NCBI GenBank assembly: GCA_964480425.1
Contig: CAYZPY010000043.1
Location: 1-17,012, forward strand
Direction of reading: 5' to 3'
DNA: 17,012 bases
Source: CAYYMD01 sp964480425
GTDB lineage: Bacteria > Planctomycetota > Phycisphaerae > SM23-33
Shown piece by piece: positions 1 to 6,926 of the stretch. Position 1 is the first letter of the stretch, and every line of letters begins with the position of its first letter. A model generated the notes under the pieces. That model did no database searches, was not told the DNA's origin, and worked only from the letters and a program-made list of their open reading frames with translations. The translations under genes and the position numbers were made by a program.

Positions 1-2
1 CC

Positions 3-95
3 GGCACCTCGCAGGTACCCGAGCCGGCCACGCTGGCGCTTCTGGGCCTGGGCGGACTGTTTACACTTATTCGCAGAAGGCGCAAAAGAGCGTAA
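3..95 (+). CDS. PEP-CTERM protein, C-terminal end only (partial)
   Basis: The last 30 residues and the stop codon of a protein whose body lies left of the window. The visible tail reads V-P-E-P-A-T, then a short hydrophobic stretch (about 15 residues, Leu/Gly-rich), then a basic end with RRRRKR. This is the classic three-part PEP-CTERM sorting signal. In this family the signal directs exported proteins to an exosortase (EpsH/XrtA type), which cleaves near the PEP motif; such proteins are usually secreted and linked to exopolysaccharide. The function of the mature protein cannot be read from the fragment. The gene runs towards the pseudopilin operon and is separated from it by the palindrome at 122-153. 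Confidence is high for the sorting signal; nothing is claimed about the rest. Confidence 0.88.
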   Translation, partial: GTSQVPEPATLALLGLGGLFTLIRRRRKRA

Positions 96-121
96 TTCGA
101 AGCAGGATTATTTTAGATAAC

Positions 122-153
122 GAAACGGGCGGTCCGTCGCGGCCGCCCGTTTC
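122..153. terminator. Bidirectional terminator hairpin between convergent genes
   Basis: A perfect 11-bp inverted repeat (122-132 pairs with 143-153, GC-rich with an AAA/TTT outer end) and a 10-base loop. It sits between the stop of the PEP-CTERM gene (95) and the stop of the last gene of the opposing operon (181). There is no long T run on either side, although the outer stem and flanks are A/T-rich, so it may work in both directions as a hairpin terminator. Function is inferred from position and symmetry. Confidence 0.7.
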
Positions 154-180
154 CTGTTCCGATTTCTCGGCCACGCTTTA

Positions 181-1440
181 TTATTCTACGACGCGTTTGC
201 AGGAGTCGGGGACGACCTGTCCGCCGCTGCCGTAGCCGCGGGGCGGGACATCGCGAAGCGACTCGTCATAAACTATCGTATTGCGGCCCTTTACTTTCAA
301 CTTGTCGCCGCATATCAGCGCGCCCTGGATTGTCGTGGTGCCCCGTAGAGTGCAGTCGTCGGTGACGTGGACCAGCCCGTCGAGCCGGTTCGGCAGGCGC
401 TGGCGATCCCTCTGGAAATCGCCCCATCGCCCGCCCAGCAGGCGTCTGAGGTTGTCCAGAAAATACCACTCCCGGAATGTGAACTCGTCGCCACGGAGTC
501 TGACATCCAGGTCGCCGTTGACCAGCAGGGTTGCGTGGTCGTCGCGATAGTTTCGCATGTAGGTGGTTTCGGAAACGTAAACCTTTCCGCCATGCGTATT
601 GACAATCAACGTCCCGTGGATGCAGGTATTGCTGATGAACAGGTCTCTCCCACCGGTGTCGATGTAGTACACGCCGTCGGGATTGGCGCTGCCCCACGGG
701 TTGTTGTCCGGACCGAAGTACTTTCCGTAGATGATGCCGGTGTACGGCACCCGTGTGAGATGGTCCCGGTACTGCTCGAATACATCTCCCGCCCCGGGTA
801 TATGGACGTCCTGGCCGCTCTGTGTAAATTGCCCGTTGTGGTCGCCGCGCCCGCTCATTTGCGGCGCCTCAACGTCGCCGTTTATGTCGCCGCTATTGGT
901 AACCTCGCCGTTGGATTTCAGCACCGACCCGTCGAGCGTCAGCGAATCGCGCCAGGACACGGTCGTTCCGCCTCCGGAAACCGCGGCGTTTTGCAGCACG
1001 GGCATCGGTGAGCCGCGCACTATCAGCCGCAGGGCGATACTGTATTGCGACTGGCCGCAGGCACCCGTGGCGGTTATGGTCGCCGGCTCGAGCGGGTCGT
1101 CGCCGAGGTCGCCGTCGTCGTCCGCCACCGACCAGGTGAACGTGCCGTCATCAAGGTCGTGGCTGACGGTCAGACCGGAATATGCGGTCCGCCAGTCGGG
1201 ATTCTGTGTAATCTGCCTCAAGGCGTGCTCAGCGCCTGAAAACGCCAGCAGTTCCGCACGGATGGAATCGCGGGCCTCGGCAGCCGTTCTGGCCGATATG
1301 CGCTCGGAGGCGATTACGCCCAGCCCGATAATGGTCAGAAGAACCGCCAGGCCCAGGGTCAGCACGTACACCGATCCGCGCCGACGGTGATGTCCTTTGC
1401 GCCAGGAGCGGTTTTTTCCGGTTCGGATTGCCTTATTCAT
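181..1440 (-). CDS. PilX/GspK-like minor pseudopilin with large C-terminal beta-rich domain
   Basis: A 419-residue protein, last gene of the pseudopilin operon. The N-terminus has a basic leader (RRRG, cleavage expected after Gly22) followed by a hydrophobic helix at about 24-45 ending in IASERISARTAAEARDS. This resembles the PilX N-terminal domain and GspK, which also lack the Glu+5 of other pilins. Residues about 90-140 form a small Asp/Gly-rich beta domain with a GACGQ motif. Residues about 145-400 are repetitive and beta-helix-like (GSVLKSNGEV, ISNTCIHGTLIV, TTIQGALICGDKLKVKG), as in the poorly characterised C-terminal domains of PilX-type proteins of planctomycetes (family memory, not searched). 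It lacks the usual alpha-helical GspK body. The start overlaps the end of the gspI-like gene by 8 bases, so the two are coupled. Likely role: tip or length-determining subunit in the periplasm. Confidence 0.72.
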   Translation of the reverse strand: MNKAIRTGKNRSWRKGHHRRRGSVYVLTLGLAVLLTIIGLGVIASERISARTAAEARDSIRAELLAFSGAEHALRQITQNPDWRTAYSGLTVSHDLDDGTFTWSVADDDGDLGDDPLEPATITATGACGQSQYSIALRLIVRGSPMPVLQNAAVSGGGTTVSWRDSLTLDGSVLKSNGEVTNSGDINGDVEAPQMSGRGDHNGQFTQSGQDVHIPGAGDVFEQYRDHLTRVPYTGIIYGKYFGPDNNPWGSANPDGVYYIDTGGRDLFISNTCIHGTLIVNTHGGKVYVSETTYMRNYRDDHATLLVNGDLDVRLRGDEFTFREWYFLDNLRRLLGGRWGDFQRDRQRLPNRLDGLVHVTDDCTLRGTTTIQGALICGDKLKVKGRNTIVYDESLRDVPPRGYGSGGQVVPDSCKRVVE

Positions 1441-2092
1441 CGGATTGTCCTTCGGCTGAAATGAAGTTCAGAATGTTCGTGCCCGTACAAATCCGCGCAC
1501 TACTATCGGGTCCGATCTGCACGTCCACGCCGATCCACCCAATGTACAAATCTTCGGAATCCCCGCGATCGCAAATGCCGCTGCTGCTTCTAATAGCACT
1601 GAAAGACGTCTTTGCGCCTTTGGGCGAGGTGACTGTCACCGTAAATTTTTTCAGCCCGCTTTCGCCGCCTGCGGGCGACAGGTCCGACGGTCTTACGCGC
1701 GTAACCGTCACTTCCCTGCGCCATCCCTCCAGGTGGCCCAGCGCGGCGCCGCTGTTATCCTGGGGCGGCGAGGCGGACCACTGGTGGTAATCGTCGACGT
1801 CGTCGAAATTCTCGCGGGTTCCGCCCTGCTCCGACGCCTCGGGACCGAACCTTTCCGGCTCGGTCGGCTCGGCGTAGGCCATGTGCGCGATTTGGGAAAC
1901 CAATTCCTGAACAAGCGCAGTGGCGATGTCGTTATCCGAGGCCGTGCGCCGACCCCTTGCGATTGAGCCGAACGACCCCAGCGCCATTACCACGACCACC
2001 GAGACGATAAGAATCGCAATAACCGATTCGACCAGCGTCATTCCGGCGCGCCCCCCGGCCGGGGGCTTCTGTCGTGTCCGGTTCGCAATCAT
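1433..2092 (-). CDS. GspI-like minor pseudopilin (prepilin-type N-terminus)
   Basis: A 219-residue protein beginning MIANRT. The prepilin peptidase site is clear: AG, then MTLVE at residues 18-22, with Gly17 at -1, Glu22 at +5 and a 20-residue hydrophobic helix after it. The M+1 TLVE signature is typical of GspI/PilV-type minor pseudopilins, but the body is longer than the roughly 120 residues of ordinary GspI and has acidic, Gly/Ser-rich insertions. An upstream in-frame ATG at 2206 would add 38 basic residues inside the previous gene. The start at 2092 is chosen because it gives a normal leader length and follows the previous stop (2127) by 34 bases. The Shine-Dalgarno site is weak. It should co-assemble with the H-, J- and K-like subunits at the pseudopilus tip. 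Confidence 0.78.
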   Translation of the reverse strand: MIANRTRQKPPAGGRAGMTLVESVIAILIVSVVVVMALGSFGSIARGRRTASDNDIATALVQELVSQIAHMAYAEPTEPERFGPEASEQGGTRENFDDVDDYHQWSASPPQDNSGAALGHLEGWRREVTVTRVRPSDLSPAGGESGLKKFTVTVTSPKGAKTSFSAIRSSSGICDRGDSEDLYIGWIGVDVQIGPDSSARICTGTNILNFISAEGQSDE

Positions 2093-2126
2093 CGTAAGTT
2101 CCCGTTCGGCATCCTGCGGAAAATCA

Positions 2127-2660
2127 TCAGAACCACCTCTCCCACCACCTCTTACGCCGGTGGGAACCGCCCCCCTCCTGCGAGTCGTTTTGCTGTTCTT
2201 CTTCACCGGTTGACTGACCCGAGGACGTGCTCCCCAGAAGGGAGGTCAGACTGAAACGGTGAACGTTCCGCACCAGTTCAACCGGCTCTGAGCCGTTGTA
2301 TTGATACATCAACGCGTCCCCCGCCTGCCCGGACCACGAATACGAAATGCTCTCGCTTTCTCCGTCGCCGTCCCTGTCCGGAACCACCATTGCAACTTCA
2401 TTCTCGGCAAGGAGTGTTATGTTCTCTGCCATGAACAAATCGGCCGTTATGCGCTGCGCCACGTCGGCACCCGTGCGCACGTTCTGCCTTAAGGTCTGGT
2501 TCTTCCCGAGGATACCCCCCGCCAGCACCATTGACGAAAGCACCGCCCCGGAGATGATCGAGGTGATGAATATTCCCAGCACGACCTCCAGAAGCGTGTA
2601 AGCCCCGCGGCAGCGTTTGGTATTGAACTGTCCGGGAAAATGTCGCCGTGGCACGGTCAT
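2127..2660 (-). CDS. GspJ/PilW-like minor pseudopilin
   Basis: A 177-residue protein with a type IV prepilin leader. The cleavage context is RGA before YTLLE (residues 21-25): Glu at +5, but Ala instead of Gly at -1 and Tyr at +1, a less common yet tolerated form. The hydrophobic helix covers about 26-48. The middle (about 60-140) has GspJ-like features, including an ADVAQRITADLF helix followed by strands. The C-terminal 35 residues are unusual: a Ser/Gln/Glu-rich linker ending in a basic, tryptophan-rich tail (RRKRWWERWF). The start codon overlaps the stop of the gspH-like gene in an ATGA arrangement, so translation is coupled. Assignment to J rather than another minor pseudopilin rests on gene order (H-J-I-K) and the long, Glu+5-containing helix; moderate certainty. 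Confidence 0.7.
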   Translation of the reverse strand: MTVPRRHFPGQFNTKRCRGAYTLLEVVLGIFITSIISGAVLSSMVLAGGILGKNQTLRQNVRTGADVAQRITADLFMAENITLLAENEVAMVVPDRDGDGESESISYSWSGQAGDALMYQYNGSEPVELVRNVHRFSLTSLLGSTSSGQSTGEEEQQNDSQEGGGSHRRKRWWERWF

Positions 2661-3154
2661 TGGATCTCCGCCTTTGAGCTGATGGCGTTAAGCACAACTG
2701 TTTTAACGAACCTTCCGCTTTGAACCCTGACAATCCCCCCGCTGTCGGACCGGCCGTACGCATCGAAGACTACCCGCTCGTCGTCGCCGAATGATGCGGT
2801 TACAATTTCCGCGTGATAAGGCCTGTCGCCTATCTCCACGGTGAGGTTCTCCAGCGAACGGTCGCTTATCTGGGGGTCCTCTTCGGTGACGATACGGTAT
2901 GAATTTCCGGCCTGGTCGAAAATGACGACCCTTTTTTTACCGATGGACCTGGCCCTTGTGGCGACCCAGTTCAGGTCGCCAAGTACTCGTCTTGCGGCCA
3001 GTTCCGCGCGATAATGTCCGCTGGTCCCGGCGTACCGGGGGACGGCGACTGCGGTCAGCGTCGCGACAATCGCAATGACCAGCACAGTCTCAAGCAGACT
3101 GAATCCGCTTTGCCTGCGGCGCATTGGCGGATAAATCCGGCCGGAAAATTCCAT
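2657..3154 (-). CDS. GspH-like minor pseudopilin
   Basis: A 165-residue prepilin-like protein. The leader ends in RRRQSG, with cleavage expected after Gly17 before FSLLE (Glu22 at +5), then a hydrophobic helix through about residue 38 ending AVPRY. The body contains ARRVLGDLNWVATRARSIGKK followed by beta strands, the layout of the GspH/FimT family (helix with conserved Arg/Ala, then a beta sandwich). The start at 3154 is chosen over upstream and downstream ATGs because an AGGAGG lies 8 bases upstream of it. It is 137 bases downstream of the major pseudopilin gene and overlaps the next gene by 4 bases. Known role in the family: minor subunit of the pseudopilus of type II secretion. Confidence 0.8.
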   Translation of the reverse strand: MEFSGRIYPPMRRRQSGFSLLETVLVIAIVATLTAVAVPRYAGTSGHYRAELAARRVLGDLNWVATRARSIGKKRVVIFDQAGNSYRIVTEEDPQISDRSLENLTVEIGDRPYHAEIVTASFGDDERVVFDAYGRSDSGGIVRVQSGRFVKTVVLNAISSKAEIQ

Positions 3155-3188
3155 TTCCGCCGCCTCCTTTTTCAGCAGCATTACGAAA

Positions 3189-3245
3189 CCGCCGGGTCGC
3201 TTGGCTCTATACTGCCATGCACAAGAGAACCAAACATCCCGGCGG
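3189..3245. other. Inverted repeat in the gap between gspG-like and gspH-like genes
   Basis: The 137-base gap between the major pseudopilin stop (3292) and the gspH-like start (3154) contains an 8-bp GC-only inverted repeat (3189-3196 with 3238-3245) around a 41-base interior. There is no T run, so it is not a typical intrinsic terminator. It might lower read-through or protect the 3' end of the upstream message. Function is inferred and weakly supported. Confidence 0.3.
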
Positions 3246-3291
3246 CAACTTCTCCCTCCACGACGAAGTCAGGTTGGTGGGGGGATACGGT

Positions 3292-3768
3292 TTAATATTC
3301 GTTATATTTCTTACCCGTCACGTCGGTTTCGTCGTTGGTGCAGTTGGCAGTTATCTCGCCGTCGTCTTCATCGTAGATCCAGCCCACTTCATCGCCGTTG
3401 GCTGTGGAGATGACCTTATTGCCCTTCTTGGCGCCTACCGGGAGAGGCGGAACCTTGCGAAGGTACGGGCCGTAAATATGCGTGCTGTCCCTGTCTTCGG
3501 AAACGTCTCCGCTGGCGTCGGTGTACTTGGTGAGCTGGTCTTCTATATCGTCGGCATCCGGAAAGTCGCCGCCGTGCTCGGTCGAGTACATGTCGATCGC
3601 ATTTCTCATCACAGCCAGGTCACTTGCCAGTGCAGAATCGGCAGCGCCTGCTGCCCCGCGGCTCAGTCGTGGAATGGCTATTGCGGCTAAAATGCCAAGA
3701 ATGGTAATAACCACAACCAGTTCGAGCAGACTGAATCCACCGCGCCGCCTGCTGTTTAATTGTCGCAT
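3292..3768 (-). CDS. GspG-like major pseudopilin
   Basis: A 158-residue protein with a textbook prepilin start: RRRGG, cleavage after Gly11, FSLLE at 12-16 (Glu16 at +5), and a helix VVVITILGILAAIAIPRL. The body has the GspG pattern: a long alpha-1 helix continuing through DLAVMRNAIDMYSTEHG, a loop with GPYLRKVPPLP, and a C-terminal GWIYDEDDGEI strand like the conserved Trp/Tyr-Asp region near the calcium site of GspG. An Asp/Glu-rich segment at about 65-90 could be part of a metal-binding loop. It has the best ribosome site of the operon (GGAGG, 7 bases upstream) and its own long leader, as expected for the most abundant subunit. Product: fibre-forming pseudopilin, processed by a prepilin peptidase not in this window. 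Confidence 0.86.
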   Translation of the reverse strand: MRQLNSRRRGGFSLLELVVVITILGILAAIAIPRLSRGAAGAADSALASDLAVMRNAIDMYSTEHGGDFPDADDIEDQLTKYTDASGDVSEDRDSTHIYGPYLRKVPPLPVGAKKGNKVISTANGDEVGWIYDEDDGEITANCTNDETDVTGKKYNEY

Positions 3769-3774
3769 TTCTTA

Positions 3775-3780
3775 TCCTCC
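3775..3780 (-). promoter_or_regulatory. Strong ribosome binding site of the major pseudopilin
   Basis: On the minus strand this reads GGAGGA, 6 to 7 bases before the ATG at 3768. It is clearly stronger than the sites of most other genes in the locus, several of which lack a recognisable one. This fits high expression of the fibre subunit. Confidence 0.75.
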
Positions 3781-3809
3781 AAAATTTTCGTATCGTTGCT
3801 CATTATTCA

Positions 3810-3835
3810 TCCCGCATCAGTCCGCTAATGCGGGA
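3810..3835 (-). promoter_or_regulatory. Leader hairpin upstream of the major pseudopilin gene
   Basis: A perfect 8-bp inverted repeat (3810-3817 with 3828-3835; TCCCGCAT pairs with ATGCGGGA) with a 10-base loop, lying 42 bases upstream of the gspG-like ATG in a 184-base gap. No T run follows on the minus strand, so a simple terminator is unlikely. A 5' mRNA-stabilising or processing hairpin would explain how a subunit encoded mid-operon could be made in excess. The rest of the gap (3836-3952) is A/T-rich and could hold an internal promoter, but no convincing -35/-10 pair was found. Confidence 0.45.
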
Positions 3836-3952
3836 CGCCGCTTATTCGTGTGATTTATCGTCTCTTACCGAGGGGCACTTGAACTAAAAACCACTTTTGC
3901 AAAAATAAACCGCGGGGGATAATTGCCGCCGGGTAATCTCACTCTACAGGCC

Positions 3953-4597
3953 TTAATCCGATCCGGGTCCGCCGGGCTTGTTCAGCTCCAGAGCCACTTG
4001 TCGTTCGCCTTTCTGGAACAGGGCCGAATTCTTCTCTACGGCTACCAGGCGGAAACCATCCAGACTGTCGCCCACCTGCAAACAGGTGTTGTTAACCACT
4101 GCCATCTTCCCGTCGCTGCTGACCGCCACTGCAGTGAGCCGGTGCGATTCGGCGAATTCGACCGCCGCGTTCCTGCCGGGGACGACGACCTGATTCCGTG
4201 CGGGTTTCGCCCGTGGGGCGCACCAAGGCGCCAAGGGGGCGAAGGCGTCTGAAATAGTCATATGCGAGAATTCGCCGCTCCCGCGTCCTTGGGAATTTTT
4301 AGAGGCGTATTCCTCCAGGCGATTCGCAAGTGTGGTTACTTCCTCACCGCTGAAGTCGATATCTCGTAAAGCGTCCGCCGAGGCGGTAGCGGCCGCACTT
4401 CCCGCTGCCTTGGCACTGTACATGGAGGCCTCGGCCTGATGCGGTCCGAGCACCTTGGAACTGTTGCGCGTGCGATCTATCACCAATATGGCGATGCACG
4501 CCGCACACAATATGCACAGAGCTTTCTGTCTTTTTGTTAATGCCATGCCAATAGAAGTGGAAGATACAAACGCCCCCGAAGCAAATGCTTCCCTCAT
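3953..4597 (-). CDS. PilP/GspC-like inner-membrane protein
   Basis: A 214-residue bitopic membrane protein. After a short N-terminal tail comes a basic segment (TKRQK) and a transmembrane helix, CILCAACIAILVI, at about residues 24-37. An Ala/Ser-rich periplasmic linker follows, and the C-terminus (about 150-210) is a small beta domain with MAVVNNTCLQVGDSLDGFRL. That region resembles the homology region of GspC and PilP, which contacts the secretin. The start used here (4597) forms an ATGA overlap with the end of the PilO gene. An ATG at 4546 (MALTKRQK) would give a more usual short cytoplasmic tail; neither has a good Shine-Dalgarno site. Position after PilM-N-O is exactly where pilP normally lies. 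Predicted role: link from the PilNO complex to an outer-membrane secretin encoded elsewhere. Confidence 0.62.
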   Translation of the reverse strand: MREAFASGAFVSSTSIGMALTKRQKALCILCAACIAILVIDRTRNSSKVLGPHQAEASMYSAKAAGSAAATASADALRDIDFSGEEVTTLANRLEEYASKNSQGRGSGEFSHMTISDAFAPLAPWCAPRAKPARNQVVVPGRNAAVEFAESHRLTAVAVSSDGKMAVVNNTCLQVGDSLDGFRLVAVEKNSALFQKGERQVALELNKPGGPGSD

Positions 4598-5169
4598 TTT
4601 TTTGCAAGCGCGCCCGACGGGGAGGCGTACCATATCAGATCGATGCGGAAAAACGTCGGCACGTCGCTGCGCTGCGGAGTTCCGACAAGCTCGAACGAAT
4701 CGACCACAACGTCCGGCATGTTCTGTGCAAGCGCGTTGAGAAATCTCGCCCACTGTCTGTAACCGCTGCTGCCGGTGAGAGTTATGCCGACCTTGTTGTA
4801 CTTCTTGGCGTAAATCACCTCGCTCTGCTCGACGCGGTCGACCATCAGACCTTCGGCCCTGGCCATGGATGTCAGGCGAGCGATGCGTTGATTCAACGTG
4901 GAGACTGGTTTAAGCTGAAGCGGCGACTCCTCCAGCGCAGCGCGCGACTCGTCGAGTCTTTCGGTAAGGTTGGCTGCCCTGCGGGCCAATTGCGAAGTAT
5001 TCCGTCGCTGGGACTGCAGTGTTTTGGTCTGACTGGCGGTTGTCTCCTGGCGCCCCAGTATCGGACGGATCGTTATAACGTAGAACAAGATCGTCGCAAC
5101 TACATAAACTGCTGCGAATGCCGCGTCGATCCTGACGAATTCCAATTTTGTAGTGGGTGAGTTTTTCAC
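4594..5169 (-). CDS. pilO: PilO-like alignment-complex protein
   Basis: A 191-residue bitopic inner-membrane protein: short cytoplasmic tail, one transmembrane helix at about 15-34, a coiled-coil stretch rich in Gln/Arg/Leu at about 40-85, then a periplasmic alpha/beta (ferredoxin-like) domain containing GLMVDRVEQSEVIY and the TLTGSSGYRQWARFLNALAQ helix. This is the fold and motif order of PilO, the PilN partner (GspM-like). The start is a GTG at 5169 with a GAGGA site 9 bases upstream and lies 16 bases after the pilN stop. The gene overlaps the PilP-like start by 4 bases. Family role: forms heterodimers with PilN that transmit conformational change between the cytoplasmic PilM/ATPase and the periplasm. 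Confidence 0.78.
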   Translation of the reverse strand: MKNSPTTKLEFVRIDAAFAAVYVVATILFYVITIRPILGRQETTASQTKTLQSQRRNTSQLARRAANLTERLDESRAALEESPLQLKPVSTLNQRIARLTSMARAEGLMVDRVEQSEVIYAKKYNKVGITLTGSSGYRQWARFLNALAQNMPDVVVDSFELVGTPQRSDVPTFFRIDLIWYASPSGALAKK

Positions 5170-5185
5170 TTCTGATTTTCCTCGT

Positions 5186-5845
5186 TCAGTCGAACAGGCA
5201 AGCGATCTTGAACGCCACCGCCTGTGTTTCGTGAAACTCCCTGCGGTTGGTGCCCTCCAGGCGTATCTGTTCGAAAAGGCCCGTATCCTCGAGTTTCAGA
5301 ACAAACTTCGAAATCGCCTCGTGCGAGTTCGCAAAACCTCCCACGAGCACCGTGTATCTGATTCGGTTCCTTTTCGAGGTGCGCTTGGCATTATCGCCGC
5401 CGGAACGCCGGACGTTTTTGGCCGATGAATCCTCCTGTTCAATTTTTTTCAGCAAACACTGGTTAAGAACGATATCCTGCCCGGAGGTATCGGCCATAAG
5501 CCACATCAATATGCTCCAGTCGGGCTGCTTTCCGACCGAGCGGGCGGCGAGCAGTTCGCTGTTCGCCTGTGCGACCTGTCCCTGGAGAGACATTACCCTG
5601 GCGTTCAACAATGACATTCTTGCGGCCTCGTCCCGTACTTCCTGCGCCAGGGTGGTGTTATCCGGGTCGAAAAACCGCTTCACCGTCACATGCGCACCCA
5701 GAAGAATAATCAGGTACACTCCGAACACAACTATCCATTTACGGATGCGTTTTTGCCGCATTTTCGCCCGCCATCTTGGGGCGGGTATGAGGTTTGCGAA
5801 CGTTTTTTCGTCTTCGGCGCGGGATGTTTTGATTAAATCAAACAT
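5186..5845 (-). CDS. pilN: PilN-like alignment-complex protein
   Basis: A 219-residue protein starting MFDLIKTS. Residues 18-21 read NLIP, matching the conserved N-terminal Asn-Leu-x-Pro motif by which PilN tails dock into PilM. A transmembrane helix runs at about 36-54, followed by a coiled coil (about 60-95) and a periplasmic alpha/beta domain in which RYTVLVGGFANSHEAISKFV is the typical PilN core. A basic low-complexity loop (RRSGGDNAKRTSKRNR) interrupts the domain. An in-frame ATG 24 codons upstream lies inside pilM. The start at 5845 is preferred because it gives the family-like tail, overlaps the pilM stop by 8 bases and has GGAG upstream. Works with PilM and PilO in the inner membrane. 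Confidence 0.78.
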   Translation of the reverse strand: MFDLIKTSRAEDEKTFANLIPAPRWRAKMRQKRIRKWIVVFGVYLIILLGAHVTVKRFFDPDNTTLAQEVRDEAARMSLLNARVMSLQGQVAQANSELLAARSVGKQPDWSILMWLMADTSGQDIVLNQCLLKKIEQEDSSAKNVRRSGGDNAKRTSKRNRIRYTVLVGGFANSHEAISKFVLKLEDTGLFEQIRLEGTNRREFHETQAVAFKIACLFD

Positions 5846-6926
5846 TTTCGTGCTCCGCCAATCCGATCGCCGACACCATGTCACCGCCGCTGTCATCCGG
5901 GACATTTCCATCCGCATTCAGCATTTCCTTCGGCAACACTCTGCGGACCTCCAGACCAAGATTCCCGCACAGTAACTCCCCGAGCCCCGGCATCCGGGCG
6001 CCGCCGCCGGTCAGTAACAACCGCTCCAGACGCGTCTGGGGATACTGGCTGACCATGTAGGAGACCGGCGTATTCATTTCCCGCGCCAGGCCCTGTGCAT
6101 AGGTCGTTACTATCCGCCGGTAAACATCGTCGCCCCCGGACGAATCGCCGGCGTGCCGTTCGTCATCCGTATCATTCCGTGCCGGGCCGGAAAAACCTTC
6201 ACGGGACCTGCCCTGTATGAGCCCTTCGGCCTGCTCCCGGTCGATCCGCATCTCCTGGGCGAGCGACTGAACCAGCCCGCCCAGCCCGCTCTTTGTCAGA
6301 CTGTTCACGTAAACCACGACATCGTCGTGGAGAAGAATCAATCTCGCCGCGGACCACCCGATATCGAGAATCGCGGCGCTGTCCTGAACGTCTTTGAGCA
6401 AAGGGCGGCACGCCCTTGCGGCAGCAAGAAAAGGCACGTCCAGCGCGACCACGTCGAACCCGGCACGTTCCACTACGTCCAGCAGGTCGTCAGCGTCGCA
6501 ATGCGCACAGGCCGCGACGAGTACAAACGTCGAATTGCTCGCCCTGGCGGGCGTAGGGAGGTCCCAGAAGACCATCTCGAAGCATTCGGGACCCATCTTA
6601 TGCATTCTGGCCATTTCCGATCTTGCCAGCGACTCCAGCGGCGCGCCGGACTTCCGCGGGGGAAGCTCCAGGACATTCATTCGCAGCGCCTTGTCCGGAA
6701 CCGCCAGCGCCACTTGTTCACCCTTAAAACCGTGCTCGTCAAGCATGCCCTTGAGCCAGTTCGCTTCGTCCTGCTCCAGCACCGGCTTGGAAACGTGCCT
6801 GCTTAGCGACGCACATGCCGATATACGCCATTGCGACGAACACCGATCAAGCTGCACCGCCTTGATCCGCCTGGCGCCTATGTCCAGACCGATCGAATGA
6901 CGTGAACCTGTGCACGGAAGTTTCAT
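5838..6926 (-). CDS. pilM: PilM-like actin-fold ATP-binding protein
   Basis: A 362-residue cytoplasmic protein of the FtsA/PilM actin-like family and of normal length for PilM. The three nucleotide-site segments can be read: phosphate-1 GLDIGARRIKAV at 13-24, phosphate-2 AAILDIGWSAARLILL at about 184-199, and the adenosine motif LLLTGGGARMPGL at 303-315. A polar, Asp/Ser-rich insertion at about 244-265 is probably a surface loop. The start codon shares one base with the gspF stop (TAATG) and has a GGAGGAGG site. PilM binds the cytoplasmic tail of PilN and couples to the assembly ATPase; in type II systems GspL does both jobs, so its presence marks the alignment complex as pilus-type. Confidence 0.85.
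   Translation of the reverse strand: MKLPCTGSRHSIGLDIGARRIKAVQLDRCSSQWRISACASLSRHVSKPVLEQDEANWLKGMLDEHGFKGEQVALAVPDKALRMNVLELPPRKSGAPLESLARSEMARMHKMGPECFEMVFWDLPTPARASNSTFVLVAACAHCDADDLLDVVERAGFDVVALDVPFLAAARACRPLLKDVQDSAAILDIGWSAARLILLHDDVVVYVNSLTKSGLGGLVQSLAQEMRIDREQAEGLIQGRSREGFSGPARNDTDDERHAGDSSGGDDVYRRIVTTYAQGLAREMNTPVSYMVSQYPQTRLERLLLTGGGARMPGLGELLCGNLGLEVRRVLPKEMLNADGNVPDDSGGDMVSAIGLAEHENV

Noticed and set aside
4598..4753. N-terminal extension of the PilP-like protein
   Set aside because: The extra residues overlap the end of PilO in another frame, are Arg/Cys-rich and separate the transmembrane helix from the N-terminus by more than 70 residues, unlike the family.
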